Shown piece after piece: positions 48,428 through 57,446 of a DNA stretch of 63,158 nt; within the stretch, counting starts at the first letter, position 1, and the number at the start of each line of letters is the position of its first letter. Where the stretch lies: NCBI GenBank assembly GCA_910579725.1, contig CAJTUD010000009.1, positions 1 to 63,158 of the forward strand, read 5' to 3'. The notes under the pieces are model-generated. The model had not been told where the DNA came from and made no database searches. It was given only the letters and a program-made list of their open reading frames with translations. The stretch comes from an uncultured Oscillospiraceae bacterium. GTDB taxonomy: Bacteria > Bacillota > Clostridia > Oscillospirales > Oscillospiraceae. Made by a program: the position numbers and the translations under genes.

Positions 48428-49027
48428 TCAGCTCTCCTTTCCAATCAGACCGGCTGTTGCGTCAAGAGCAGCGTTGACGCCGGCGGCCACGCCCCGGGAG
48501 CTGACCGTGGCCCCGGAGACGCCGTCGAAGCGGTTGGTTCCGGAATTGACGGTGATCTCGCCGTTTTCATGACTCATGCCGGTAAAGCGGTCCAGAACAG
48601 ACTGGTCAGCCACCACTTTGGTGCCGATATTGGGGGTTTCGCTGTGGCTGACGACGGAGACGCCGGTGATACTGCCTGTGGAATCCACGCCGACCATCAT
48701 GGTGATGGGACCCTGGGAGCCGGAGACGGTGGTTTCCGCCACCCAGCCCGCATCTGCTCCGGCGGAGCGGACGGTATACAGGGAGGAGACATTCCCGGAG
48801 AGCTCTCCTTCATAGGGAACGTACTCATCTGCCGGAAAGACCTGGGTCAGCGCGGCTTCCTTCTTGGCCTTCTCAATGGCGTCGATGCGGGGTTTGGTAA
48901 TCTGGTTGACCACACCCAGAAGCAGGGCGGTCAGAAGACAGATAACAAAAAGAACGCCGGTGATACGGAGAATATATTGAGGATCAAGAGAGAGAGGGGG
49001 GCGCTTGGCGTCAGCTTCCTTGTTCAT
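48428..49027 (-). CDS. rnfG: Electron transport complex subunit RnfG
   Basis: 199 residues. One membrane helix (about 20-41), then an extracytoplasmic FMN-binding domain. The flavinylation motif is DGVSGATVSS with Thr174 as covalent FMN site. NIGTKVVADQSVLDRFTGM and the TPN motif are typical. Needs an ApbE flavin transferase, not in this window. Overlaps rnfD by 4 nt. Confidence 0.95.
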   Translation of the reverse strand: MNKEADAKRPPLSLDPQYILRITGVLFVICLLTALLLGVVNQITKPRIDAIEKAKKEAALTQVFPADEYVPYEGELSGNVSSLYTVRSAGADAGWVAETTVSGSQGPITMMVGVDSTGSITGVSVVSHSETPNIGTKVVADQSVLDRFTGMSHENGEITVNSGTNRFDGVSGATVSSRGVAAGVNAALDATAGLIGKES

Positions 49028-50064
49028 TTAACTGCCTCCTTCTTCCTGACTTTCCGGGCCGCTCCAGGGGGCGCTTTGATCACGCCGAAGCGGCGGGGTT
49101 TGATGTTCTTGTCTATGATCCATACGGTCAGGTTCATGATCAGAATAGCGTAACAGACGCCCTCGTTATAAGAGCCAAAGTAGCGGATGAAAACGGTGAT
49201 AAGACCGCAGCCTGCGCCATAGATGGCCTGACCCAGGTGGCTGACGGGAGAGGTGACATAGTCGGTGGCCATGAAAAAGGCTCCCAGCATCAGACCGCCT
49301 CCCAGAAGGTTGTACAGCATCCACTGCACCGGATCGTTGCCCCGAGGGAAAAGGAAGGTCAGGGCGGCTACAACGCCGATATAACTGACGGGGATGTACC
49401 AGGTGATGACCTTCCGCCAGATCAGGAACAGACCGCCGAGAATCAGCAGCAGAGCGCTGACCTCCCCCATGGAGCCGCCGATAAGGCCCACAAACATCTT
49501 GGAAAGATCATAGATGCCCTGGAGACCCTCCAGATTGTTTTCATGGAGCAGCGCCATGGGCGTGGGATAGGTGGCCGCGTCAAAGGGCCCCCAGACGGGA
49601 ACAGGAGTGAAGTTGGGAGAGCGGGGCGCGACCCAGGTTGTCATTTCTCCCGCCCAGCAGAGCATGAAGGCCCGGGCGGCCAGGGCGGGATTGAGAAAGT
49701 TCTTGCCTACGCCGCCGAAAAGCTGTTTGACCACCACAATGGCGAAAAAGTCGCCGATGAGAAGAACCCAGTAGGGAACCGTGACGGGACAGACGAAGGC
49801 AATGAGCACGCCGGTGACGGCAGCGCTGAGATCCCCAAGGGTGTTGTTCTTCCCCAGAAGAATGCGGTACAGCCACTCGAAGCAGCAGCAGCCGGCTACG
49901 CTCACCGCAGCGGCGGCCAAGGCCCGGGGACCGAAATTATATACCGCAAAGGCCAGGGGCAGCACCATGGCGATCAGGACCTCCCCCATAATGTGGCCCG
50001 CGCCGTCCTTGGTACGGATATGGGGGGAGGAGGAGCCAATGAGATTCAGATCTTTATAGTCCAC
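49024..50064 (-). CDS. rnfD: Electron transport complex subunit RnfD
   Basis: 346 residues. The start is GTG 50064 (VDYKDLNLIGSSSPHIR), 7 nt after GGAGG and 2 nt after the rnfC stop. About ten membrane helices. GDLSAAVTGVLIAFVCPVTV and KQLFGGVGKNFLNPALAARA are RnfD/NqrB signatures; TDYVTSPVSHLGQ holds the likely covalent-FMN Thr. Part of the Na+/H+ translocating core. Confidence 0.94.
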   Translation of the reverse strand: MDYKDLNLIGSSSPHIRTKDGAGHIMGEVLIAMVLPLAFAVYNFGPRALAAAAVSVAGCCCFEWLYRILLGKNNTLGDLSAAVTGVLIAFVCPVTVPYWVLLIGDFFAIVVVKQLFGGVGKNFLNPALAARAFMLCWAGEMTTWVAPRSPNFTPVPVWGPFDAATYPTPMALLHENNLEGLQGIYDLSKMFVGLIGGSMGEVSALLLILGGLFLIWRKVITWYIPVSYIGVVAALTFLFPRGNDPVQWMLYNLLGGGLMLGAFFMATDYVTSPVSHLGQAIYGAGCGLITVFIRYFGSYNEGVCYAILIMNLTVWIIDKNIKPRRFGVIKAPPGAARKVRKKEAVK

Positions 50065-50066
50065 GG

Positions 50067-51434
50067 TTACGCCTCCTTCTCTTTTTTGTCCGCGGCTTTG
50101 GCCTCGCCGGCGGCTTTTGCGGCGGCCTTGGCGTTGTTGATAAGCTGCTTGCCCGCCCGGAATGCCTGAACCAGATGGAGCCGCCCGGGACAGATGTAAG
50201 TACAGGCCCCGCACTCGATGCAGTCCAGAACGTGAGCGTCCTCCAGGGCCGGAAGCATGCCGGCCTGCTGGTACTGATAGAGAAACACGGGTTGAAGATG
50301 CATGGGACAGACGGAAATACACTTGCCGCAGCGAATGCAGGCAGGGTGCTCCACTGTGCGCTCCTCCTTCTCGCAGAAAGCCAAAATGGCGTTGGTACCC
50401 TTGCCGATGGGGGCGGACATGTCGTACTGGGCATGGCCCATCATGGGACCGCCCATAAGAATTTTGAAGGTGGACTTTTTGACCCCGCCGCAGGCGTCCA
50501 GCAGATCGCTGATGGGCGCGCCGATAGGGCAGAGGAGATTTTTCGGCTCATTCACGCCGGAGCCGGAGACGGTGACAATCCGATGGGTCACTGGCTTTCC
50601 GTGGTAAACGGCGCGGTAAATGGCTACAGTGGTGACAATATTGAACACCGCGCAGCCAATGGAGGCGGGAAGGGCACCGGGGGGCACCTGCCGGCCGGTG
50701 ATGGACTGACAAAGCTGCTTTTCCGCGCCCTGAGGGTAACGGGTGCGCAGCACATCCACCACGGCGGGCGCCTTTTCCTCCTCGATCTTCAGCCGGAGCA
50801 TCTCGGCGGCGTTGGCCTTGTTGGCCTCGATGGCAATGTGAACCCGGTCCACGCCGAAAATCCGGGCCAGAAGCTTCACACCGCCCAGGACCTCCTCCGG
50901 GTGCTCCAGAAGAATGCGGTGGTCGCTGGTGATGTAAGGCTCGCATTCGCTGGCATTGACGATCACTGTGTCCACCTTGCCCAGTCCGGAGGAAATCTTT
51001 ACATGGGTGGGGAAGGTGGCCCCGCCCATACCTACGACGCCCGCCTCCTTCACCAGAGCGGAAATCTGCTCCGGGGTGAGGTCGTCCGGGTTTCGGACGG
51101 GAGCCAGAGAGGGACAGGGGGTGTCGTTAAAATCATTCTCGATCACCACACTCATCACCGGTACGCCGGAAAAGTGAATGCGGGGTTCTACTGCCGTTAC
51201 CTTGCCGGAGATACTGGCGTGGACAGGAGCGGAAACAAAGGCAGGCGCGTCCCCCACCTTCTGGCCCACCGTCACAAAATCGCCGGCCGCCACGCAGGGC
51301 GTGCAGGGTGCGCCGATGTGGAGGGACATGGGAATCACCACCCGCTGGGGCGGAGGGAGGCTCTCCACCGGCTTCTTATTGGTGGCGGACTTCTGGTCGT
51401 TGGGATGGATGCCGCCAAAGAAAGCTTGTGCCAT
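50067..51434 (-). CDS. rnfC: Electron transport complex subunit RnfC
   Basis: NADH- and FMN-binding peripheral subunit. 455 residues. GVVGMGGATFPTHVK (nucleotide/FMN loop), ECEPYITSDHRILLEHPEEV, and two [4Fe4S] motifs, CIRCGKCISVCPMHLQP and CIECGACTYICPGRLHLV. An Ala/Lys-rich C-terminus follows. First gene of rnfCDGEAB; RBS GAGGTGAAG. I could not assign its promoter with confidence. Confidence 0.96.
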   Translation of the reverse strand: MAQAFFGGIHPNDQKSATNKKPVESLPPPQRVVIPMSLHIGAPCTPCVAAGDFVTVGQKVGDAPAFVSAPVHASISGKVTAVEPRIHFSGVPVMSVVIENDFNDTPCPSLAPVRNPDDLTPEQISALVKEAGVVGMGGATFPTHVKISSGLGKVDTVIVNASECEPYITSDHRILLEHPEEVLGGVKLLARIFGVDRVHIAIEANKANAAEMLRLKIEEEKAPAVVDVLRTRYPQGAEKQLCQSITGRQVPPGALPASIGCAVFNIVTTVAIYRAVYHGKPVTHRIVTVSGSGVNEPKNLLCPIGAPISDLLDACGGVKKSTFKILMGGPMMGHAQYDMSAPIGKGTNAILAFCEKEERTVEHPACIRCGKCISVCPMHLQPVFLYQYQQAGMLPALEDAHVLDCIECGACTYICPGRLHLVQAFRAGKQLINNAKAAAKAAGEAKAADKKEKEA

Positions 51435-51616
51435 ATCTTCACCTCAATTTCTTCTAAACATGGGCCGGAGCCCAAAAACACACGCACATATCATACTCCC
51501 ATTTACACGCCGTGTCCAGAAATTTTTCAGGGGAAGGACAGTTTTTCTGAGGAAATAAATCAAAATATGGAAAATCATTTGATAATCCTGCCAGAAAAGG
51601 CGCAAATTTCTGCGGC

Positions 51617-51645
51617 TTGCATTTCCCGGGAAAAAATGGTATGAT
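51617..51645 (+). promoter_or_regulatory. Sigma-A promoter of the DUF975 gene
   Basis: TTGCAT (51617-51622), 17 bp, TATGAT (51640-51645). Confidence 0.65.
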
Positions 51646-51693
51646 GAAACCCGCCCCGGAAGGCTGCAAAATATATTTGGGAGGCAGAAATCT

Positions 51694-52428
51694 ATGTTGA
51701 ATCGGGCGGAAATCAAAGCGGAGGCCAAGGAAATCATGGGCTCCGCTCAGGTAAATCCTTATATTGTGACGCTGTTGGTCGTGCTGATCGGCTTTGTACT
51801 GGAGCGGACCGTGGATATGATTCAGGGCGGAGGGATATTCTATTCCTATGACATAGCCAGACAGTACTATGACATTCTGGCCAGCGGGGATTTGGAGCAG
51901 CTGGAGGGCCTGGTACGCACGCTGCCGGAGAGCACCGGCCGCAGTTTCTTTCTCTCCACTCTGGTTTCCCTGGTGATGCTGGTGCTTAACGGAGGATATT
52001 ACATTTATTGCATGGGTATCCGGCAAGGAGCGGCGATGCCGTATTCCAGTCTGGCCGACGGACTGGGCTCGGCGGGAAAGCTGATCTGGTGCTGGGTACA
52101 GATGTCGGTAAAGATCTTTTTGTGGTCGCTGCTGTTCTGGATTCCCGGGATTATTGCCACATACCGGTACCGGTTTGCATACTATAATGTCCTGACTGAT
52201 GAGTCACTTTCGGCGGGGGACGCCATCCGTCTCTCCTGCCAGCAGACCCTGGGAATGAAGGGGGAGCTGTTTGTGCTGGATCTCAGCTTTATCGGCTGGC
52301 TGCTGCTGTCCGGACTGACGATGGGACTGCTCGATATCTGGCTGATGCCGTATATGACGCTGGTGAATCTGGCTTACTTTGAGGAAGGGCAGAGGAGACT
52401 GGGCCGGAGCCCCTATGGGAGATCATGA
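51694..52428 (+). CDS. DUF975 integral membrane protein
   Basis: 244 residues, RBS TTGGGAGGC. Start MLNRAEIKAEAKEIM is the DUF975 signature, then four to five membrane helices (IVTLLVVLIGFVL; FFLSTLVSLVMLVLNGGYYI; IFLWSLLFWIPGIIATYRYR; LDLSFIGWLLLSGLTMG). YYNVLTDESLSAGDAIRLSC is conserved in the family. Role unknown; common in Firmicutes. Confidence 0.88.
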   Translation: MLNRAEIKAEAKEIMGSAQVNPYIVTLLVVLIGFVLERTVDMIQGGGIFYSYDIARQYYDILASGDLEQLEGLVRTLPESTGRSFFLSTLVSLVMLVLNGGYYIYCMGIRQGAAMPYSSLADGLGSAGKLIWCWVQMSVKIFLWSLLFWIPGIIATYRYRFAYYNVLTDESLSAGDAIRLSCQQTLGMKGELFVLDLSFIGWLLLSGLTMGLLDIWLMPYMTLVNLAYFEEGQRRLGRSPYGRS

Positions 52429-52500
52429 AATGAGGCCGTTCCGGAAGGGTGGGCACTGATAAGGAAGCAGCCAACCTGCCCACAGCCAAACCCTAAAAAC

Positions 52501-52542
52501 CGAAAAGACAGGAGGCCGGAGCTCCGGCCTCCTGTCTTTTTA
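52501..52542 (+). terminator. Terminator after the DUF975 gene
   Basis: AAAGACAGGAGGCCGGAG pairs with CTCCGGCCTCCTGTCTTT; near-perfect long palindrome ending in TTTTT. Confidence 0.9.
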
Positions 52543-52559
52543 TACCCTCCAATGGCCCA

Positions 52560-52826
52560 CCTCAGCCCCACCCAGACGGCGTTCAACACCTGTGAATACA
52601 GGTTCTTAAAACCCCATGCTCCGCAGGGCATACAAGCAGCGGCAATTCCCGCAGGATCATGCTGACTACCCGACAGCACCAGCGGCACCCCTTTCTCCTC
52701 CATAAAGTGTATAGCCGGGGCGAAATTGCGGCATTCCTTTACCGGGCTTACAACGAAAGCTATCGCGTGGACATATGAAGAAGGAGTGTCAGCCTGTAGG
52801 CTGGCGCTCCTCTTTTGCTGTTGCAT
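52560..52826 (-). pseudogene. Possible gene remnant in the DUF975-GH1 gap
   Basis: A minus-strand frame (SPVKECRNFAPAIHFMEEKG, then AAACMPCGAWGFKNLYSQVL) looks protein-like but has no good start or ribosome binding site, and its 3' part runs through the terminator of the DUF975 gene. Family not recognised. Confidence 0.2.
52781..52820 (+). terminator. Terminator-like hairpin in the DUF975-GH1 gap
   Basis: AGGAGTGTCAGCC, TGTA loop, GGCTGGCGCTCCT with two mismatched pairs, then CTTTTGC. No gene directly upstream on this strand. Confidence 0.5.
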
Positions 52827-52954
52827 TCCCAGCCAGAAGTTTTCTTAGAAAATTTGAGATTTCGAAAGGATTGTCCCCGAATTTTGCAAAAAAGCTTTCA
52901 AAAAACGTTAAGAATTTCTGCCGCTTTTTCATCGGAAGGTGAGAAAGAATTCTA

Positions 52955-52983
52955 TTGAAAAAAACTTCCGCCGGGCGTACAAT
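52955..52983 (+). promoter_or_regulatory. Sigma-A promoter of the glycoside cassette
   Basis: TTGAAA (52955-52960), 17 bp, TACAAT (52978-52983); start near 52990, 180 nt before the GH1 gene. Confidence 0.7.
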
Positions 52984-53106
52984 ATAACCGGCACACCTGA
53001 AAACTGGTAAAGTTTGGCGGTCAAAATGGCGCAGGGCGGCGTTGGCGTCTTGCCCTGCGCTATTTTTCGTTCCTTTCTTTTCTGCTTCTCAAGTGTGCCG
53101 GCTATA
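52983..53106 (+). promoter_or_regulatory. Structured leader of the glycoside cassette
   Basis: TATAACCGGCACAC (52983-52996) and GTGTGCCGGCTATA (53093-53106) are inverted copies with one mismatched pair. They enclose a terminator (GCGCAGGGC/GCCCTGCGC and TATTTTT, 53029-53068). Either an attenuator leader with alternative pairing or a small inserted element with terminal inverted repeats. Confidence 0.5.
53029..53068 (+). terminator. Attenuator-like terminator inside the leader
   Basis: GCGCAGGGC and GCCCTGCGC around a 14-nt loop, then TATTTTTCG. It lies between promoter and first gene. Confidence 0.7.
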
Positions 53107-53173
53107 AAGCCTGTACCGGAAAATATGGAAGCTGGGACCGGCGGCCCCGCCGCCAGATGGAAAAGGAGTTTCT

Positions 53174-54466
53174 ATGGAATTTCAGCTGAATGAGAATTTA
53201 CTGCTGGGCGCGGCGGCCGCTGCCACGCAGATCGAGGGCGGAGATCAGAATAACAATTGGTACAGCTGGTACCGGCAGGGATTTGTCAAGGACGATTCGG
53301 ATCCCTCCGTGGCCACAGACCACTACCGGCGGTGGCGGGAAGATCTGGAGCTGATGAAAAATATGGGTATCCAATGCTACCGCATGGGTCTGGAATGGAG
53401 CAGAATCGAGCCGGAGGACGGGGTCTTTGACGAAGCCGTAATCGCCCGCTACCGGGAGGAAATCCAGGCCTTGCACGAGGCGGGCATCCCTGTGCTGCTG
53501 ACGCTGCACCACTTCAGCAACCCGATGTGGCTGGAGGACAGGGGCGGGTTCGCCGTAAGAGATAATATTACCTGTTTTCTCCGCTATGTGAGAAAAATTG
53601 TGGAAAGCGTGGGGGATCTGGTCAGCGAGTATATTACCGTCAACGAGCCCAACGTCTACGCTTTCAATGGTTTCTTCCAGGGAATCTGGCCTCCGGGACA
53701 AAAAAGTTTCCTGGAAATGAGCCGGGTCATGACCAATATGGCCGCCGCGCATATCGAAGCCTACGGACTTATCCGGAAAACCAGGCTGCAAATGGGATAC
53801 AAGGATACCAGGGTGGGCGTGGCCAACCACCTGAGAGTCTTCGCGGCGAAAAATCCGGAAAATCCGCTGCACCGGTTCTGGGCCTCCAGAACGGAGCAGC
53901 TGTTTCAGGGGAGCCTGACCAGAGCCATGTGCCTGGGGAGGGTCTCCTTCCCCATCGGGCGGCACCCCTCGATTGTGCCGGGGAGATACTGCGACTTCCA
54001 CGGGGTCAACTACTACACCCGCTCCACGGTCAGCGGGCCCGCAGACGGTGTGGCCCAGGGATGCGCCGTGAATGATCTGGGGTGGGAGATCTATCCCGAG
54101 GGAATTGCCGAGGTCTGCCGGAAGGTCTATGAGATGCTGCCCAGACCGGTGTATATCACGGAAAACGGTACCTGCGACAATCAGGACCGGTTCCGGGCAA
54201 GATTCATTGCCGAACATCTGAAGGCGCTGTGTGAAAGCGGCGTGCCGGTGGAGCGGTACTATCACTGGTGCTTCTGCGATAATTGGGAGTGGGTGGAAGG
54301 GAACTCCGCCCGGTTCGGGCTGGTGCATGTGGACTATGAAAGTCAAAAAAGAAGTGTGAAGAGAAGCGGGGAGTTCTACCGGAGAGTGATTGAGGAGAGA
54401 GGCGTCAGCGAGGCGCTGTTCCGGGAGTTCTGCGATACGCCCTGCGGCGGGGAGGACGGGGAGTAA
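53174..54466 (+). CDS. Glycoside hydrolase family 1 beta-glycosidase
   Basis: 430 residues, (beta/alpha)8 barrel. Acid/base Glu158 in YITVNEPNVYAF; nucleophile Glu330 in VYITENGTCD. GAAAAATQIEGGDQNNNWYS and MGLEWSRIEPEDG bind the -1 sugar. The aglycone-side motif NWEWVEGNSARFGLVHVDY has the Glu of enzymes for free sugars and lacks the Ser-x-Lys-x-Tyr pattern of 6-phospho-glycosidases, so the substrate is probably unphosphorylated. No signal peptide: cytoplasmic. RBS AAAAGGAG. Overlaps the GH13 gene by 1 nt. Confidence 0.94.
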   Translation: MEFQLNENLLLGAAAAATQIEGGDQNNNWYSWYRQGFVKDDSDPSVATDHYRRWREDLELMKNMGIQCYRMGLEWSRIEPEDGVFDEAVIARYREEIQALHEAGIPVLLTLHHFSNPMWLEDRGGFAVRDNITCFLRYVRKIVESVGDLVSEYITVNEPNVYAFNGFFQGIWPPGQKSFLEMSRVMTNMAAAHIEAYGLIRKTRLQMGYKDTRVGVANHLRVFAAKNPENPLHRFWASRTEQLFQGSLTRAMCLGRVSFPIGRHPSIVPGRYCDFHGVNYYTRSTVSGPADGVAQGCAVNDLGWEIYPEGIAEVCRKVYEMLPRPVYITENGTCDNQDRFRARFIAEHLKALCESGVPVERYYHWCFCDNWEWVEGNSARFGLVHVDYESQKRSVKRSGEFYRRVIEERGVSEALFREFCDTPCGGEDGE

Positions 54467-56067
54467 TGGAGTGGTGGAAGGACGCAGTCATCTACCAGAT
54501 CTATCCCCGCAGCTTTCAGGATTCCAACGGGGACGGCATCGGGGACATTCCGGGTATCATCAGCCGGCTGGACTACTTGCAGGAGCTGGGAGTGGACGCG
54601 GTCTGGCTCAGTCCGGTGTATCAGTCCCCCAACGCGGACAACGGATATGATATCAGTGATTACAGGGAGATCAATCCGGAGTATGGGACCATGGAGGACA
54701 TGGAACGGCTGATCGCGGAAGCCGGAAAGCGGGGTATCCGGATTATCATGGATCTGGTGATCAATCACACCTCCACAAGCCACTATTGGTTCCGGCGGAG
54801 CAGAGACAAAACCAGCCAGTACGCGGACTACTACTATTGGAGGAAAGGCGGGGCGGACGGAACGCTGCCCAACAACTGGACCGGCTTTTTTGGAGAGGAA
54901 TGCTGGGAGTTTGACCCGGAGCGGTGCGAGTACTATCTGCATCTGTTCGCGAAAAGTCAGGCGGATCTCAATTATCACAATCCGGCGGTACTGGAGGAGG
55001 TCAAGGATATCCTCCGGTTCTGGCTGAGAAAAGGCGTGGCCGGATTCCGGTGCGACGTAATCAACATTTTGTGGAAGGACAGCCTGGAGAATGGGAAAAA
55101 GCAGCTGGCCTTGACGGGAAGCGAGCACTATTTGTCCCTGGAGGGTACCCATGAGATCCTCAGAGAGCTGAGGGAGGTGCTGGACGAGTACGGAGCTTTC
55201 GCCGTGGGAGAGACGGTGTTCGTCTCGCCGGAGCAGGCGAGAGCGCTGTGCGGCAGGGAGCGGAAAGAGCTGGATATGGTATTCTCCTTCGAGCACATGG
55301 AGTGCGATCAGTTTCTTTTGAAGTGGTTCAAGAAGCGGTTCCGGCCGAAGGTGTTTTTCCAGTGTCTGGCAAAGTGGCAGAAGGAACTGGAGTGGAACGC
55401 CATCTATCTGGAAAACCACGACCAGCCCAGATCCATTCCCCGGTTCGGCAGCGAGACGCGGTGGAAGGAGAGCGGGAAACTGCTGGCGGCGCTGGCGCTG
55501 ACGCTGAAGGGCACTCCGTTTCTGTATCAGGGGCAGGAAATCGGTATGCTGAATTTCGATTTCAGCCGGATGAGGCAGCTCAATGACGTGGAAAGTAAAA
55601 ATGTGGAACGGGTGCTTCGGAAATTTCACATTCCCCAGAAGCTGAGATGGAAGATCATCGCCAGAACCAGCAGGGACAACGCGAGAACACCCTTTCAATG
55701 GACCGGTGAAGAGGGCGCCGGATTTACGAAGGGCAGGCCCTGGCTGGGAATCAACCACAACTGCGCCAGCATCAACCTGGCGCAGCAGGAGAGCGACCCC
55801 GACTCCATCTGGAACTGGTACCGGGATTTGCTGAAGCTGCGGCGGGACAGCGAGGTTCTCCGGAGAGGGGACTTTGCGCTGCTGGAGGCCGGAGAGCAGG
55901 TGTTCGTTTACCAGAGAATACTGGGGGAGAAGCGGCTGAGCGTGGCGTTGAATTTCAGCGGCGAGCAGGCGGAGGTTTCCTGCCGGGGAAAGGTGATTCG
56001 TTCCAACTATGGGAGAGAGAGCTTTGACGGGAAGCTGGACGCCTGGGAAGCGGTGATTCTGGAGTGA
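54466..56067 (+). CDS. Glycoside hydrolase family 13 alpha-glucosidase
   Basis: 533 residues, oligo-1,6-glucosidase/trehalose-6-P hydrolase subgroup. MEWWKDAVIYQIYPRSFQDS at the start; region I DLVINHTS; region II GFRCDVIN with nucleophile Asp197; acid/base Glu249 in AVGETVF; Asp319 in ENHDQPRS. Val198 after the nucleophile fits preference for alpha-1,6 over alpha-1,4 bonds (Thr in maltases). It is shorter in domain C than B. subtilis MalL. Cytoplasmic. Translationally coupled to the GH1 gene. Confidence 0.94.
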   Translation: MEWWKDAVIYQIYPRSFQDSNGDGIGDIPGIISRLDYLQELGVDAVWLSPVYQSPNADNGYDISDYREINPEYGTMEDMERLIAEAGKRGIRIIMDLVINHTSTSHYWFRRSRDKTSQYADYYYWRKGGADGTLPNNWTGFFGEECWEFDPERCEYYLHLFAKSQADLNYHNPAVLEEVKDILRFWLRKGVAGFRCDVINILWKDSLENGKKQLALTGSEHYLSLEGTHEILRELREVLDEYGAFAVGETVFVSPEQARALCGRERKELDMVFSFEHMECDQFLLKWFKKRFRPKVFFQCLAKWQKELEWNAIYLENHDQPRSIPRFGSETRWKESGKLLAALALTLKGTPFLYQGQEIGMLNFDFSRMRQLNDVESKNVERVLRKFHIPQKLRWKIIARTSRDNARTPFQWTGEEGAGFTKGRPWLGINHNCASINLAQQESDPDSIWNWYRDLLKLRRDSEVLRRGDFALLEAGEQVFVYQRILGEKRLSVALNFSGEQAEVSCRGKVIRSNYGRESFDGKLDAWEAVILE

Positions 56068-56078
56068 GGAGAGAGGTA

Positions 56079-57446
56079 ATGACCAAATTGGACCGGAGGA
56101 ACAGGCTTTGCTTCGGGCTGGGAACCATCGGACGGGATATGTTCTACTCCATGGAGAGCATGTACCTTCTGTTCTTCCTGACAGAAGTGAAAAACCTGGA
56201 CGACGCCATGCTGGCGCTGGTGGGCGGGGTACTGACCGCGCTGAGAATTCTGGATGCCTTCAATGATCCCATTACCGGGGTGATTATTGACAACACCCAC
56301 ACCCGATGGGGAAAGTTCAAGCCATGGATGGTGGTTGGTGCGGTGGTCAGCTCCCTGTGCATGCTGATGATGTTTGCCGACCTGCCGCTGGGCGGCGGGG
56401 CCTATGTGGCTGTGTTTGCCGCCAGCTATATTTTGTGGGACATTTTTTACGGAGTCAACGACATTGCCTACTGGACCCAGCTGCCGGCGCTGAGCGTGGA
56501 CCAGAGGCAGCGGGAGAGCATGGGCGCTTTCGCCAGAATCTGCGCGAATGTGGGCATGTATGCCGTGGTGGTGGGGATTCTGCCCGTTACCGGGGCGCTG
56601 ACGGAGGCATTCGGCGGAGACGGGCAGAGGGCCTGGTTTGTGCTGGCGGTGATCGTATGCGCCGTCATGGTGGGCTTCCAGATGATTACTGTCTTCGGAG
56701 TGAAGGAGACCAGAAGCTTTCGGGAGGAGGAAAGCACCTCTCTAAGGGATATGGTGAAGGTACTCTTCGGTAACGATCAGCTGATGTGGACCATCGTGAG
56801 CATGGCGCTGTTTATGATCGGGTACTGCACCACCACCAGCTTCGGGACCTACTACTTCAAGTACGCCTACGGAGATGAGAACATGTACTCCGTATTTGCC
56901 GGAGTGCTGGGAGTCAGCCAGCTGGCGGCGCTGGCGGTATTCCCCAGGGTTTCCGCCAGAATCAGCCGGAAGAAGCTGTACTCTATCGCCACCGCGCTGG
57001 TGGCCGCAGGGTATGTGGTGTTTTTCTTTGCGCCGGTGAACATGATTCCCATCGCCGCGGCGGGGGTGCTGCTGTTCGTGGGGCAGGCCTTTATTCAGAC
57101 GCTGATGCTGATGTTTCTGGCGGATACGGTGGAATACGGGCAGTGGAAGCTGGGGAAGCGGAATGATTCCGTCACGTTTTCCATTCAGCCTCTAATCAAC
57201 AAGCTGGGGGCCGCCATTGCCACCGGTGTGGTGACGCTGACGCTGATTGTGTCCGGTATCAACCGGGCTGAAAGCGCCGCAGATGTGACTGCTCAGGGTC
57301 TTATGATGATGAAAGCGGCCATGATGGCGCTGCCGCTGCTGGCTATCGCAGCAGGCTATCTGGTATATCTGAAGAAGTACAGGATCGACGAAGAGATGTA
57401 CCGGAAAATCGTGGGAGAGCTGAAGGACCGGGGGGATATCCGGTGA
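56079..57446 (+). CDS. GPH-family sugar:cation symporter
   Basis: Imports glycosides with Na+ or H+. 455 residues from ATG 56079 after AGGAG; a GTG at 56064 is possible. Twelve membrane helices. LCFGLGTIGRDMFYSMESMY, DAFNDPITGVIIDNTHTRWG (the MelB-type Asp pair and D-P-x-x-G motif) and KFKPWMVVGAV identify the glycoside-pentoside-hexuronide family. With the two hydrolases it forms a non-PTS uptake-and-cleavage unit. Confidence 0.93.
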   Translation: MTKLDRRNRLCFGLGTIGRDMFYSMESMYLLFFLTEVKNLDDAMLALVGGVLTALRILDAFNDPITGVIIDNTHTRWGKFKPWMVVGAVVSSLCMLMMFADLPLGGGAYVAVFAASYILWDIFYGVNDIAYWTQLPALSVDQRQRESMGAFARICANVGMYAVVVGILPVTGALTEAFGGDGQRAWFVLAVIVCAVMVGFQMITVFGVKETRSFREEESTSLRDMVKVLFGNDQLMWTIVSMALFMIGYCTTTSFGTYYFKYAYGDENMYSVFAGVLGVSQLAALAVFPRVSARISRKKLYSIATALVAAGYVVFFFAPVNMIPIAAAGVLLFVGQAFIQTLMLMFLADTVEYGQWKLGKRNDSVTFSIQPLINKLGAAIATGVVTLTLIVSGINRAESAADVTAQGLMMMKAAMMALPLLAIAAGYLVYLKKYRIDEEMYRKIVGELKDRGDIR

